DNA from: JAHECW01 sp964641415
GTDB lineage: Bacteria; Acidobacteriota; Thermoanaerobaculia; Thermoanaerobaculales; Sulfomarinibacteraceae
Assembly (NCBI GenBank): GCA_964641415.1
Contig: CAZXMW010000007.1
Coordinates: 67,073 to 131,072, forward strand
DNA length: 64,000 bases
Direction: 5' to 3'
Part shown: positions 17,326-27,410 of the stretch, piece after piece
Position numbering within the stretch: position 1 is the stretch's first letter
Layout: the number at the start of each line of letters is the position of its first letter
The notes under the pieces: generated by a model
Told to the model about the DNA's origin: nothing
Seen by the model: the letters and a program-made list of their open reading frames with translations, nothing else
Databases searched by the model: none
Translations under genes and position numbers: made by a program

Positions 17326-18542
17326 GCGGGCCGCGCTCCCCGCACCCGGTATCGGCTTCCGGCACACGTCGATCTCGCGAGCCGGCCGTCGCCGGCCGTC
17401 GAATGCTCGTCGCGGTCGCCTGCCTGGTCATCGCGGTGATCTCGGCCGCCGCCCGCGACGGCGAGGCCGCGCGGTGGTACGAGGACTTCGAGCGGGCGGT
17501 CGGGCTCATCGACAGCGGCGAGTGCTCGCGGGAAGCAATCCAGCTGCTCGGCGCCGCCGTGGTCGACAAGCCGAAACCGAGACGCAGTGCCCGCACCATC
17601 GCCCTCAAGACGATCAACTACTTTCCCTATTTCCAGCTCGCCCGGGCGCACCTGGCGTGCGGCGAGATCGACGCCGCGCGCGACTACATCTTTCAGTCGC
17701 GGCAACGCGGCATTGCGCCGCCGGAACAGCTCGACGAGCTCGAGCGACGCGTCGACCGGATCCGCGACGCCGCCCCCGCGAGCGGCGCCGAGCCGGTCGA
17801 CACCGAGCAGCTCGCGCAGCTCGCGAACGACGCCCAGACCACGATCCGACAGGCGGTCGCAGCGTCAGAACGTCTCGGCAGCCGGCGCTCCGACCCCCGA
17901 CTGGCGGCCTTCTTCGCCGAGCGCCGGGACCGGCTGGAGACCGCCGCCGCCGACCTCTCATCGGCGCAGGCGCAGCTCAACGAGGCGATTCTGAGGCGTG
18001 ATCGCGCGGCAATCGAGGGCGTCGAGCAGACCGCGGCGCGAGCGCTCGAGGCCCTGACCGGTCTCGAGCGCGATCTCGAGCGCATCCCGACGCCCCGCCC
18101 GAGCCCCGAGCCCACCGTCCGCCGGGTTGTTCCCCGCACGTCGCCGGCCGCCGTGCCGACGGCGGCAGCGACCCGCGCGACGCCAACGCCGAGCCCTCGT
18201 CCGACCGCGCGGCCGGTCCCGGCACGCACCACCGGCGGCGAGCCGTCGCGACCGGCGGCGGCCGAGTCGCTGCGCCGGGCGGCCGAGGCCTTCGTGAGCG
18301 CGGACTATGACGCCATCGTGAGCACGCTCGCACCCGAGGACTACCGCGGCGCCGAGCAGCGGGCCGCCGCTCACCTGCTCCGGGGCGCGGCGCACTTCGC
18401 CCTCTACTGCCTCGACGGGCGCGACGACGGCGATCGACTCGAGCGGGCGCGGCGTGACATCGCACGCACCGTGGAGCTCGAGCCGTCGCTTCGTCCCGAC
18501 CCGCGCTTTTTCTCCCCGGAGTTCATCGCGCTCTTCCCCTGA
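17322..18542 (+). CDS. Exported TPR/coiled-coil protein coupled to the kinase
   Basis: The GTG start overlaps the kinase TGA (GTGA). The 406-residue product has a delayed signal sequence at about 29-50 (MLVAVACLVIAVISAAA). TPR-like helices follow (about 50-125), then a charged coiled coil (about 145-250), a Pro/Thr/Arg-rich linker (about 255-305) and a final TPR-like segment (about 310-385). It is probably periplasmic. Coupling to a kinase that has an outside PEGA domain suggests a role in the same envelope-sensing system. No enzyme motif is visible. Confidence 0.65.
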   Translation: MSGPRSPHPVSASGTRRSREPAVAGRRMLVAVACLVIAVISAAARDGEAARWYEDFERAVGLIDSGECSREAIQLLGAAVVDKPKPRRSARTIALKTINYFPYFQLARAHLACGEIDAARDYIFQSRQRGIAPPEQLDELERRVDRIRDAAPASGAEPVDTEQLAQLANDAQTTIRQAVAASERLGSRRSDPRLAAFFAERRDRLETAAADLSSAQAQLNEAILRRDRAAIEGVEQTAARALEALTGLERDLERIPTPRPSPEPTVRRVVPRTSPAAVPTAAATRATPTPSPRPTARPVPARTTGGEPSRPAAAESLRRAAEAFVSADYDAIVSTLAPEDYRGAEQRAAAHLLRGAAHFALYCLDGRDDGDRLERARRDIARTVELEPSLRPDPRFFSPEFIALFP

Positions 18543-18863
18543 CGGACCGACGTGGGGACGGATTGAAACGCCAGGGTGCAGGCGCCGGCAGCGGCCCGTG
18601 ATGACCCTCTCGACGCCTCGATCTCGCTTCGCTCGGTACCCGCCGGCCGGTGCGACGACCCGGTCGTCGACGGCCCGGCGACGATCGCGTTTGTGATACG
18701 ATCCGACGACCATTACCGTGAGTTGAGCCGGGCGATCTGGAGGCAGGATGGTGGCGCTTCCGACAAGGTTCTCGATGGCGGCGCCGGCGTGTTCTCGAAC
18801 ATCACGCGTCGGGCAGGCCGTCGTCCGCCGCCCGGATGACGGAACCCGAAGGGAGGCGTGGCG
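18543..18863. other. Intergenic region upstream of the large secreted protein
   Basis: These 321 bases show no gene with family features. GATACGAT near 18690 could be part of a -10 box, without a clear -35. GGGAGG at 18851-18856 is the ribosome site of the following gene. Confidence 0.5.
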
Positions 18864-21800
18864 ATGAGAGTGCTGACTTCGACAACCTGTGTCTGTGTCC
18901 TCGCCGTGGCGTGTGCGGTCGCGGCCGGCGAGGCTTTCGAGAGTTCGCGAGCGGGCTCGAGCTTCGTGCCCCCGACAACCGCCGAGCCCCTCGACCCACC
19001 AGCCCGACCGGACCAGCAGACCCTGCTGCACGACAACGGTCCCTGGGTCACGCACTTCGGCACCGGCTATCACGGCGCCAACGAGAGCTGGGTCCAGACC
19101 AACCTCGACCTGGACACCTACGGCTTCGGCAACCAGGTCAACCAGGGCAACCGCCTGGCCGACCAGTTCGTCATCCCGCAGGGCGAGTCCTGGACCATCC
19201 AGAACGTCTTGTTTTTCGGCTATCAGACCGACAGCACGTCGAGCTCGACGATCACCTCGGTCAACCTGCGGATCTGGCAGGGTACCCCCGGCGCCGGCGG
19301 CACGGTGGTCTGGGGCGACACCTCCACCAACCGGCTGTACTCGGGCTGGTGGACCTCGGCCTATCGGGTGCTCGACACCGACACCGGAATGGTCAACAAC
19401 CGGCCGGTCATGCTGCTCGAGACCGAGGTCTACACGACCCTGCCGGCGGGAACCTACTGGCTCGACTGGCAGGCGGACGGCACCCTGACCTCCGGACCGT
19501 GGGTGCCGCCGGTCACCGTCATGGGTCAGGTCACAACCGGCGACGCCCGGCAGAGCACCGACGGCGGCGCGAGCTGGGCGCCGATCGTCGACAGCGGCAC
19601 CAACACGGCCCAGGGGCTGCCGTTCGAGGTCTACGGCTTCAAGCAGAGCGGCAACGACACATGTTCCACCGCCGAGGTCCTGAGCTGTCCGCCCGGAGGC
19701 GGGACGTTCAGCATCTTCGGCACGACTGACGCGGCGACATTCACCGAGCCGCCGCCGTGCGCCGGCGTGTCGCCGATATACCCCGATGTCTGGTACCGGA
19801 TCGCCGGAACCGGCGCCGAGATCACCGCCTCGACCTGCTCGAACTACAACCTGTCCTCGGACACCCAGCTGCTGGTCTACGACGGCTCGTGCTCGGGCCT
19901 CGGCTGCGTTGCCGCCAACGACGACGACTGCGCCCTCCACGGCCCATTTCAGTCCACGGTGACGTGGGACTCCCTGGCCGGCACCGAGTACTTCATCGCG
20001 CTGACGTCCCAGGACCAGTTCGACCTGCAGTACGGGGAGTTCGAGCTCATCATCACCTGCGAGGCGTCGTGTCAGACCCTGGCGACGCCCTCCGTGACCG
20101 GCGTCGACGGCGCCCCGTGCGGCAGCACCACGACATCGACATCGCCGATGCTGACCTGGAGCGACGTCGCCCACGAGAGCGGCTACGCCTGGCAGGTCCG
20201 GGACGTGTTCGGCGCCGTCGTTCGCAGCGGCACCACCGGCGCCGACGTGACGAACGCCAACGTCGGCGCTTTGGCGCCCGGCAGCTACACGGCGCGGGTC
20301 CGGGCCCTCGGCGACGGCGTCAGCCACTGCGACGGCGCCTGGTCGAGCGACTGCCCGTTCGAGGTCCAACCGCCGTGCCAGGTGCTCCCGACGCCGACCA
20401 TTGCCAGCATCGGCGGAGCGCCGTGCGGCGGCGCCACGTCGTCGACCTCCCCGGTTCTGGTGTGGAACGACGTCGGCGCCGACAGCGGCTACCGGTGGGA
20501 GGTCCGGGATCCCTTCGGCGTCATGGTCACCAGCGGCGTCACCGACCCGGACGTCACCTCGGTCACCGTCGGCGCCCTCGCCCCGGGCGACTACATCACC
20601 CGGGTCCAGGCGATCGGCGACGGCGTCGAGCACTGCGACAGCCCCTGGACCCAGTACTGCTCGTTCCAAATCGTCGGCGAGTGCGAGGAACTCAAGGCGC
20701 CGGAAATCACGACCGTCGGGGACACGACCTGCGGCGGCACCACCTTCGACTCATCGCCGGTCCTGCGCTGGACCGACGTCGAGAACGAGAGCGGCTACCG
20801 CTGGCAGGTGAGGGACACCTCGGGCGTGCCCGTTGCGACCGGCGCCACAGCCGAGAACCAGACCGCGGTCAACCCGGGCGAGCTGCCGGTCGGCAAGTAC
20901 ACGGCTCGGGCCCAGGCAGCCGGCGACGATATGTTCTACTGCAACAGTCCCTGGTCGGTCAACTGCGGCTTCGAGATCCTCTCCGACATGGGGGTCGCCG
21001 ACTTCACGTGGTGGCCGGACCGGCCCAAGCTGGGCGAAAAGGTCCGCTTCGCCGACCGCGCCACCGGCCACCCGATCGGCTGGCTCTGGGAGACCGGCGA
21101 CGGCTGGACCTCAACCGAGCAGAACCCGGCCCACCGCTTCGGATCGACCGGCGACTGGGATGTCACCATGATCTGTCAGTATCCGGGCGGCGACGACACC
21201 AAGGTCTGGACTGTCGAGGTCGCAGGGGTGATCCGGTGCGGCGACGGCGCCTGCGAGGGCAGCGAGACCGCCTGGTCGTGTCCGCTCGACTGCGGATTGC
21301 CGCCCGACGCCTCGGGTCGCGCCGGCGGCGAGGACCGCCGGCCGTCGGTGCCGGCCGCGGTCGGCGGTGTCGCCGGCACCGGCGGCACCTTCTGGAAGAC
21401 CGAGGGCTGGGTGTTCAATCCCAACGACCAGCCGGCGCCGCTGATCTTCGAGTACACCCCGCTCGGCGAAACCGAGATCATGACCGTCGGACCGTTCGAC
21501 CTCGAGCCCGGCGGCGGTCTGTACTGGCCCAACCTGGTCGAGGACATCTTCGGCACCACCGGCAACGGCGCGTTGTGGATCGACTCACAGCAGCCGCTCC
21601 ACTTCCTGACCCGGTCCTACAACGAGTCGAGCGGCGGCACCTTCGGGCAGGCAGTGCGCGGGCTGCGCGACCGGCTCACCATCGGCGAGGGCGACGGCGA
21701 GATCCACCTGGTCGGCCTGCGCCACGACGACAGGTTCCGGTCGAACCTGTTCTTCCAGGAGGTCGACGGATTTTGGGTGACGGTCGAGGTCGAGGTCTTC

Positions 21801-22778
21801 AACGACAACGGCGCCCTTCTGCGCCGCTCGACCTTCGACGTCGAGGGGCACAGCAACCTGCTCAAGAACCTCGGCAGCCTCGGCGGCGGCGGCCAGGACT
21901 CTGCCTACGTCACCGTCGAGGTCGTCGAGGGCGACGGCCGGATCAACGTCATCGGCTCGGTGGTCGACCAGATCCTCGGCGACCCGACGACGGTCGACGG
22001 CATCCACCTCGACCAGGTGATCACCAAGCACCGTGACGGGACCAAGATCGTCGACGACAGCCACCACCTCGTCGCGGTGGTCGCCCACACCGAGGGAGCG
22101 CAGAACAGCGTCTGGGGCACCAGGTTCACGGTCGGCAGCCCCCAGGGCACGGCGGCGCAGCAGGTCCGGCTCGTGTATGTTCCGGAGTACGACCGGACCG
22201 GCGTCGTCGGCGACCGGCTCGAGCGCACCGTCACCCTCGACGGCGGCCGGCAGCTGGCGTGGGAGGACGTCCTGATCGACCTCTTCGTCCTGCCCCAGAG
22301 CGCCAAGACCCAGGGCGCGCTGCACGTTTTCTCGCCGGACAAGGTGCTGATCTCGTCGCGGACCTACAACCGGATGCCCGACGGCAGCACACTGGGGCAG
22401 AACATCAAGGCGCTGGCGCCCGGCGACCTCGTCGACCCGACCGTGTCGGGCACCATCGTCGGACTGAGCCACACCCCGGGCACCCGGACCAACATCGGGA
22501 TCGCGGCCTTCTCCGACGTCGACACCGAGGTGCAGCTGCAGTTCTTCTCCAACTCGCCCGCCCTTCGCGTGCTGGGAACCATCACCAGGACCGTCGAAGC
22601 CGAGAAGCACCTGCAGATCACCCGGGCATTCGAGGAGCTCGGACTCGACGACACACCGCTGCTCAGCGTCCACGCCTTCGTCAGCGTCAGGCAAGGCGGC
22701 CCGGTCTACGTCTACGCGTCCACCGTCGACAACATCTCTGGAGACCCGACGACCATCGAGGCGACGCGCAACGAGTAG
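18864..22778 (+). CDS. Very large secreted repeat protein with PKD domain
   Basis: This is a 1304-residue exported protein (signal MRVLTSTTCVCVLAVACAVA). Residues 30-400 form beta-rich domains, including a pre-peptidase-like section with paired Cys. Three copies of a fibronectin-like unit of about 100 residues follow (about 404-505, 505-606, 607-707), each with GAPCG or TTCGG, SGY.W.VRD and a closing C..PW...C. A PKD domain (about 708-790) and a Cys-rich CGDGACEGSE...CPLDCG motif (about 792-815) come next. The C-terminal 480 residues repeat a beta unit with patterns like AHTEGAQNSVWGTRF. It looks like a surface or adhesion protein. No catalytic motif was recognised. The ATG is chosen over a GTG six bases upstream because GGGAGG is better spaced from it. 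Confidence 0.8.
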   Translation: MRVLTSTTCVCVLAVACAVAAGEAFESSRAGSSFVPPTTAEPLDPPARPDQQTLLHDNGPWVTHFGTGYHGANESWVQTNLDLDTYGFGNQVNQGNRLADQFVIPQGESWTIQNVLFFGYQTDSTSSSTITSVNLRIWQGTPGAGGTVVWGDTSTNRLYSGWWTSAYRVLDTDTGMVNNRPVMLLETEVYTTLPAGTYWLDWQADGTLTSGPWVPPVTVMGQVTTGDARQSTDGGASWAPIVDSGTNTAQGLPFEVYGFKQSGNDTCSTAEVLSCPPGGGTFSIFGTTDAATFTEPPPCAGVSPIYPDVWYRIAGTGAEITASTCSNYNLSSDTQLLVYDGSCSGLGCVAANDDDCALHGPFQSTVTWDSLAGTEYFIALTSQDQFDLQYGEFELIITCEASCQTLATPSVTGVDGAPCGSTTTSTSPMLTWSDVAHESGYAWQVRDVFGAVVRSGTTGADVTNANVGALAPGSYTARVRALGDGVSHCDGAWSSDCPFEVQPPCQVLPTPTIASIGGAPCGGATSSTSPVLVWNDVGADSGYRWEVRDPFGVMVTSGVTDPDVTSVTVGALAPGDYITRVQAIGDGVEHCDSPWTQYCSFQIVGECEELKAPEITTVGDTTCGGTTFDSSPVLRWTDVENESGYRWQVRDTSGVPVATGATAENQTAVNPGELPVGKYTARAQAAGDDMFYCNSPWSVNCGFEILSDMGVADFTWWPDRPKLGEKVRFADRATGHPIGWLWETGDGWTSTEQNPAHRFGSTGDWDVTMICQYPGGDDTKVWTVEVAGVIRCGDGACEGSETAWSCPLDCGLPPDASGRAGGEDRRPSVPAAVGGVAGTGGTFWKTEGWVFNPNDQPAPLIFEYTPLGETEIMTVGPFDLEPGGGLYWPNLVEDIFGTTGNGALWIDSQQPLHFLTRSYNESSGGTFGQAVRGLRDRLTIGEGDGEIHLVGLRHDDRFRSNLFFQEVDGFWVTVEVEVFNDNGALLRRSTFDVEGHSNLLKNLGSLGGGGQDSAYVTVEVVEGDGRINVIGSVVDQILGDPTTVDGIHLDQVITKHRDGTKIVDDSHHLVAVVAHTEGAQNSVWGTRFTVGSPQGTAAQQVRLVYVPEYDRTGVVGDRLERTVTLDGGRQLAWEDVLIDLFVLPQSAKTQGALHVFSPDKVLISSRTYNRMPDGSTLGQNIKALAPGDLVDPTVSGTIVGLSHTPGTRTNIGIAAFSDVDTEVQLQFFSNSPALRVLGTITRTVEAEKHLQITRAFEELGLDDTPLLSVHAFVSVRQGGPVYVYASTVDNISGDPTTIEATRNE

Positions 22779-22804
22779 GCCGACAACAGGCCACCGACAC
22801 GACA

Positions 22805-22828
22805 CGGGCCCCTCCGCGGAGGGGCCCG
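22805..22828. terminator. Bidirectional hairpin between convergent genes
   Basis: The 11-bp stem CGGGCCCCTCC/GGAGGGGCCCG with a 2-base loop lies between the convergent stops at 22778 and 22854. There is no T run, so it may act as a mRNA-end stabiliser or a weak terminator for both strands. Confidence 0.6.
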
Positions 22829-22853
22829 ATCCCGCTTCTCGGTCCGTGCGCGG

Positions 22854-24266
22854 TCAGAAGTAGAGCACGCCGCTGATGAGGAAGTCGGTGCCGGCGTCGT
22901 CGGAGTAGTCGACCGCCGCGTCGACCCGGATTTTCCCGACAGCGACGCCGAAACCGGCGGTGAAGTGGTCGAAGTCCAGGTCGAGCTCCTGGTAGAGCAG
23001 CGATGCGGCCGCGAGCTCGTAATCCGGAATGGGCTCGACAATCGGTTCCGGGTACCCCTGGGACGAGTAGATGAGGTGGCTCTGGTCGCGCCAGTACCCG
23101 ATCCGCAGGCTCCATCCCCGGCCGTCCCTGAAGGTCGTGTACTCGGCGCCGATATGGTACTCGTCGACGTCGGCGCTGGTGTACCGAACGCCGGCCAGCT
23201 GGCGGACGATGTCGTACTGCTCGGGCATGCCCTCCGGGATCGACGAGTACGGGATATGGGCGTACTCGGCGGCGATCACCCAGCTGTCGCCCGGAAACAG
23301 CGCGAGACCCGCGGACAACCGCTCGGGAATGCGGAACTCGCCGCCGAACGCCTGCCCGCCGAACGGCTGACCGGTCGAGTCGAGCACATCGCTGGCAATG
23401 TCGAAGGTCATCTCGGAGCGGTAGTTGACACCGACGCCCACGAGGTCGCCGCGGTACAGCACGCCGACCGAGTACATGATGTCGCTGTCGTCGACCTCGG
23501 AGACCTGGATGAGGTAGTCGGTGAGCAGCATGCCGTTCGGATCCACGATGCCTGTGGTTGTCGACCGGCCGGAGAGCTCGGTGCTGCCGTAGGCCACCGA
23601 GCCGCCGATCGAGAAGACGTCGCTCAGCTTCCAGCCGAGACCGACTCCGAACAGATCGGACTGCAGCTCTGCCCGGACGTCGAAGGGCGCGTACAGCTGG
23701 CCGAAGGAGTCGTCGAACGGCCCGACGCAGCCGCCTCCGGCGCCCGGCGTGTAGGGGGACCCGTTGTCGACGCACATCAGCCCCGGTCCGACCTGGTAGT
23801 CCTGGTCGAGATCGGCCAACGACGCGTAGTAGACCGCGAGACCGAGATTCGCCTTGGGAATCGGAAAGACCAGGCTGGCGTGGTTGACCCGCGTCGAGGA
23901 GCTGTCCGAGCGGACCCGGAACGGGTCGTTGACGGCGGTGAAGCTCAGATCGGGCAGGCTGCCTGAAATGTCGACATCGCCCTGGGTGAGCTGCCCGACC
24001 GGCGCCTGCTCCTCGTCGTGAATCAGCTCGAGCGAGAGCTGTCGATCCAAGAACGCCAGCCCGGCGGGGTTGGCGAACGCCGCCGTCGAGTCGTCGGCGA
24101 GGGCGACGAAGGCGCCGCCGATGCCGCGCGCCCGGGCCCCCGGGTTGGCGAAGTTGAAGTTGATACCGGTCATGTGGTAGCCGTCGACCTGGGCCTCGAC
24201 GGGCCCCGGGTCGAATGCCACGACCGACGCCGCAACACACAGTGCAATCAAGATTCCTCGCCTCAT
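22854..24266 (-). CDS. FadL/OmpP1-type outer-membrane transport protein
   Basis: This is a 470-residue barrel with a signal peptide (MRRGILIALCVAASVVAFDP, cleavage near VEA). The mature N-terminus carries the typical plug motif GARARGIGGAFVALADDSTAAFANPAGLA, as in PF03349 proteins that take up hydrophobic molecules. It ends in a terminal Phe. AGAGGAG precedes the ATG. Substrates of this family include long-chain fatty acids and aromatic hydrocarbons; none can be assigned here. It is preceded on the same strand by the YfhO-like gene, 53 bases away. Confidence 0.85.
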   Translation of the reverse strand: MRRGILIALCVAASVVAFDPGPVEAQVDGYHMTGINFNFANPGARARGIGGAFVALADDSTAAFANPAGLAFLDRQLSLELIHDEEQAPVGQLTQGDVDISGSLPDLSFTAVNDPFRVRSDSSSTRVNHASLVFPIPKANLGLAVYYASLADLDQDYQVGPGLMCVDNGSPYTPGAGGGCVGPFDDSFGQLYAPFDVRAELQSDLFGVGLGWKLSDVFSIGGSVAYGSTELSGRSTTTGIVDPNGMLLTDYLIQVSEVDDSDIMYSVGVLYRGDLVGVGVNYRSEMTFDIASDVLDSTGQPFGGQAFGGEFRIPERLSAGLALFPGDSWVIAAEYAHIPYSSIPEGMPEQYDIVRQLAGVRYTSADVDEYHIGAEYTTFRDGRGWSLRIGYWRDQSHLIYSSQGYPEPIVEPIPDYELAAASLLYQELDLDFDHFTAGFGVAVGKIRVDAAVDYSDDAGTDFLISGVLYF

Positions 24267-24319
24267 GTCCACGCTCCTCTCTTCGGGTTTCGTTAAGCTG
24301 CTCCGGAGTATAGCAGCCG

Positions 24320-27259
24320 TCACCGCGTCGCGGCACCCCGCCGCGTGCGCTCTCCGAGCCGACGGCGGCGCGCGCTCCAGACCACCAGCGCCGCGACCAC
24401 GCCGGTCGCCACCAGCGCGGCGACCACCAGCCCGGCGGTGAAGCGCGCCGGCCGGTACTCGAGGACCAGCCGGTGGCTGCCGGCCGGCACGACCACACCG
24501 CGCATGACGAGGTTGGTCGCGAGAATCGGAGCTTCGGCACCGTCGACCGACGCCCGCCAGCCCGGGTAGAACATGTCGGAGACGACAACCAACGCCGGAT
24601 CGGCCGACCGCACCGCGAGCTCGACCCGCTCGGCGGTGAAGCTGACCACCCGGACGTCGTCGGCGGTGTCGGCAGCGCCGAGCTCGGCCGCGATGTCGCC
24701 CTCGACAACCGCCTCCGACGCCGGGTCGAAACCGTCGGCGGTGAGCGCCGCCGCGGCGGCGGACAGATCGCCCGGCGGGACTCGGCGCACGCGGTGGACG
24801 AGCCAGGCGCGAGGCAGCGCGCGGCGGTTGCGGTAGACCCGGTTGCCGCCGTCGTGAATCAGCTCCAGGGTCGGCTCGCCGTCGACGAGGAGCCTCGGCT
24901 CGACCCAGCCTCCCCAGTCGCAGGTCGGGTCGCCGGACGGCCCGGATCCGGTCGCAAGGACCAGCTCGACGGCGCCACCGTCCGCACCCGGCAGGTCGAG
25001 CTCGACCGGCACGAATCGGCGATCCTCGACCCGCGACCTGGGGTCGAGGTCGATCCGGACGAGGGTCACGGACGCCGGTTCGCCCGGACCGCGGAAAAGA
25101 ACCTCGAAGCTCATGCCGTCGGACAGCGGCCAGGCTTCCGGGTCGAGACCGACCTCGGTCGCGAGCCGGGCGCCGTGGGGCAGCGTCAGCTCGTAGGTGA
25201 CCTCGGTGGGTCCCGATGCGAGCAACACCGGCCGCTCGGTGCCGTCGACGGGCCAGGTCAACGCTCCGGAACCGCCGGGGAAGTGACTCCGAACGCGGGC
25301 CCGGGCGAGCCGTTGGTCGAGGCGCAGGGCGCCGGCGCCGAGTAGGGGGTAATCGGCCGGCGCGCAGACGTAGCGCGGACCGAGGGCGTGGAGCAGCGGG
25401 CTCGCGCAGTCCGAGAAGTAGACCTCGATGGGGCCGCCACCCTGCTCCGGAATCAACGCCGTGTACGCAGCGTAGCGGCGCAGCAGCCACGAGCTGTAGC
25501 CGGTCGGCGTCTGGAGACCCCAGACCATGGGCATCTGACCGGGCAGTAGATCGCCGGACGGCACGTTGACCACGCGCACCGGCTGGTCCGAGATCTCGAC
25601 CAGATTTTCGAGCACCTCGAGAGTCGGCGTCGTCGGAAACGTCATGGCGGGGGGAAAGCTCGGGTTGAAACCGATGCCGTGGAAGAAGAGCTCGACGACC
25701 ACGATGGCGACCAGCGCGGGGCCGGGCCAGCGTGCCGCCGGCGCGAGCAGCCAGCCCCGCAGCGCCACGGCGGCCGCGAGCAGCACAGCCGTGGCAACCA
25801 GCACTCCGCGGCCCGGCGCGGTCAGCGGATCGAGCAGCGACGCCGGCAGACGAGTGTAGATTCGCGCCGCTTCAAAGCCACCGGCCGACACCACCGCGGC
25901 GCCGAGCACAAGCGTCACGGCAGCGGCGACCGCGAGCCCGGAGAGCAGCCGAAGCAGCCTCGCCGGCCTCGTCCGGTCGAGCCAGTCGGTGCCGATCCCG
26001 GCGGCCAGCGCGAGGCCGAAGGCGGTGACGTAGAAGACCCGCCCGGGAAAGGTCCTGTACAGCGTCGGGTTGACCAGCTCGACCAGCGCCCGCGCCGGTT
26101 CGATGCCGAACACCGCCAGGTAGGCAACGACGCCGATGCCGAGCACGAGTAGCGGTCGCCGCCGGCCCCGCGCGGCGAACGCGGCGGCGGCCATGACCAG
26201 GGGCACGACGCCGACCGACAACCCGGTCTCGACGTAGTTGAAGAAGCCCAGATAGGCGCCGCCGTGAAGCGGCAGCCCCCACAGGTGGGGTACCGCCAGC
26301 CGGGCCATCTGGCTGACGGGGACCTCGACCCCGGCGAACAGATCGGCGACCCGCTCGGTGCGGCCGAAGAGCTCGGCGGTGAGCAGCCACATCGGCGCCG
26401 ACAGACCGAGCCCGACAACACCGATGCCGGCGCCCGCGAGCAGAGGCCCGGCGACCGCCCGGAGCCTGCCGCCGGCGCGCAGGCGCAGCAGCGTTCGGAC
26501 CACGGCGTACACGACCAGCAGCAGACCGGTGTAGTACGGCCACAGGACGTAGCCGCCGAGCACCTGGAGGGCGAAGCCGACGCCGCCGAGCAGCGACCAC
26601 CGCCAGTCGCCCCGGCGCAGGGCGGCCTCGAAGCCGAAGAAGACCAGAGGCACCCAGACCCAGCCGCCGACCAGGCTGTGGTGGCTCAACCAGCCTACGA
26701 AGTAGGGGTTGAAGGTGAAGACCGCGCTGCCGACGATGGCGCCGACCCGGCCGCAGCCGAGCTCGCCGAGTAGAAGCAGGCACGACACCGCCCCGATGAG
26801 CAGGTGGAGCACCGTGGCCAGGCTGAGCGCCCGGTCGGCGGGCAGCAGCCGCCCGAGTGCGACGATGATCGGGCTCGTCCAGGCGCGGCCGGTGGCCAAC
26901 GCCGGCATGCCGGTGAGCACGGTCGGGTCCCACAGCGGCGGGCCGTGACCCCAGGCCCGGGCCGACGCCACCGCCTCCGGGTACTGTTGGGTGACGGCGT
27001 CGCCCGTGAGGGTGTTCCAGTTCGCCGCGTCTCGCGCCAGCTCGGACTCCGAATGCCAGGGCTCGATTCGGCCGAGAATGTCGAGCGGCAGCAGCACCTC
27101 GCCGAGCAACAGGACGCGCCAGAAGAAGGCAGCGACCAGCAGCGCGACGACGACGAGCGCGAGCCGGTCGGCGCCGCCGACCGCCGCCGGCGGACCGGCG
27201 CCCGCCTCCCGTGTCGCTCGAGGTCGATCCAACCCGGCTCCTTGACCCGATGCCGCCAC
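24320..27259 (-). CDS. YfhO-like multi-pass membrane protein (GT-C fold)
   Basis: This encodes 979 residues. A dozen or so hydrophobic helices fill about 30-555, with a large loop after the first (EPWHSESELARD, then TLTGDAVTQQYPEAV) resembling the GT-C acidic loop. A long soluble domain (about 560-935) and one last helix near 950-970 follow. The segment VVSDMFYPGWRASVDG near the end is characteristic of YfhO-family proteins, which modify cell-surface polymers such as lipoteichoic acid or glycans using polyprenyl-linked sugars. The start is a GTG with no strong ribosome site, so the first residues are uncertain. Confidence 0.75.
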   Translation of the reverse strand: MAASGQGAGLDRPRATREAGAGPPAAVGGADRLALVVVALLVAAFFWRVLLLGEVLLPLDILGRIEPWHSESELARDAANWNTLTGDAVTQQYPEAVASARAWGHGPPLWDPTVLTGMPALATGRAWTSPIIVALGRLLPADRALSLATVLHLLIGAVSCLLLLGELGCGRVGAIVGSAVFTFNPYFVGWLSHHSLVGGWVWVPLVFFGFEAALRRGDWRWSLLGGVGFALQVLGGYVLWPYYTGLLLVVYAVVRTLLRLRAGGRLRAVAGPLLAGAGIGVVGLGLSAPMWLLTAELFGRTERVADLFAGVEVPVSQMARLAVPHLWGLPLHGGAYLGFFNYVETGLSVGVVPLVMAAAAFAARGRRRPLLVLGIGVVAYLAVFGIEPARALVELVNPTLYRTFPGRVFYVTAFGLALAAGIGTDWLDRTRPARLLRLLSGLAVAAAVTLVLGAAVVSAGGFEAARIYTRLPASLLDPLTAPGRGVLVATAVLLAAAVALRGWLLAPAARWPGPALVAIVVVELFFHGIGFNPSFPPAMTFPTTPTLEVLENLVEISDQPVRVVNVPSGDLLPGQMPMVWGLQTPTGYSSWLLRRYAAYTALIPEQGGGPIEVYFSDCASPLLHALGPRYVCAPADYPLLGAGALRLDQRLARARVRSHFPGGSGALTWPVDGTERPVLLASGPTEVTYELTLPHGARLATEVGLDPEAWPLSDGMSFEVLFRGPGEPASVTLVRIDLDPRSRVEDRRFVPVELDLPGADGGAVELVLATGSGPSGDPTCDWGGWVEPRLLVDGEPTLELIHDGGNRVYRNRRALPRAWLVHRVRRVPPGDLSAAAAALTADGFDPASEAVVEGDIAAELGAADTADDVRVVSFTAERVELAVRSADPALVVVSDMFYPGWRASVDGAEAPILATNLVMRGVVVPAGSHRLVLEYRPARFTAGLVVAALVATGVVAALVVWSARRRRLGERTRRGAATR

Positions 27260-27304
27260 ATGATAGCGCGCCGACCGGCGCCGGCCCGAGATCCAAGGCG
27301 CGGG

Positions 27305-27333
27305 TTGACAGGCGAGCGTCTCGTCGCTATCCT
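27305..27333 (+). promoter_or_regulatory. Strong sigma-70 promoter of rpmB
   Basis: A perfect TTGACA -35 (27305-27310), a 17-base spacer and TATCCT -10 (27328-27333) lie 78 bases before the rpmB start. This is the best housekeeping promoter seen in the window. Confidence 0.8.
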
Positions 27334-27410
27334 ACTGCGGCCTTCGCTTGAAGGTGCCGGTGCGCCCCGGCGCACCGTTCGCGACTGCCCCACCCGCGAG
27401 GAGGATCGAC

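Noticed and set aside
17958..20669. A 903-codon open frame on the minus strand over the TPR and secreted protein genes
   Set aside because: Its composition is dominated by Arg, Gly, Val and Asp without structure, and it spans two genes on the other strand with signal peptides and good starts.
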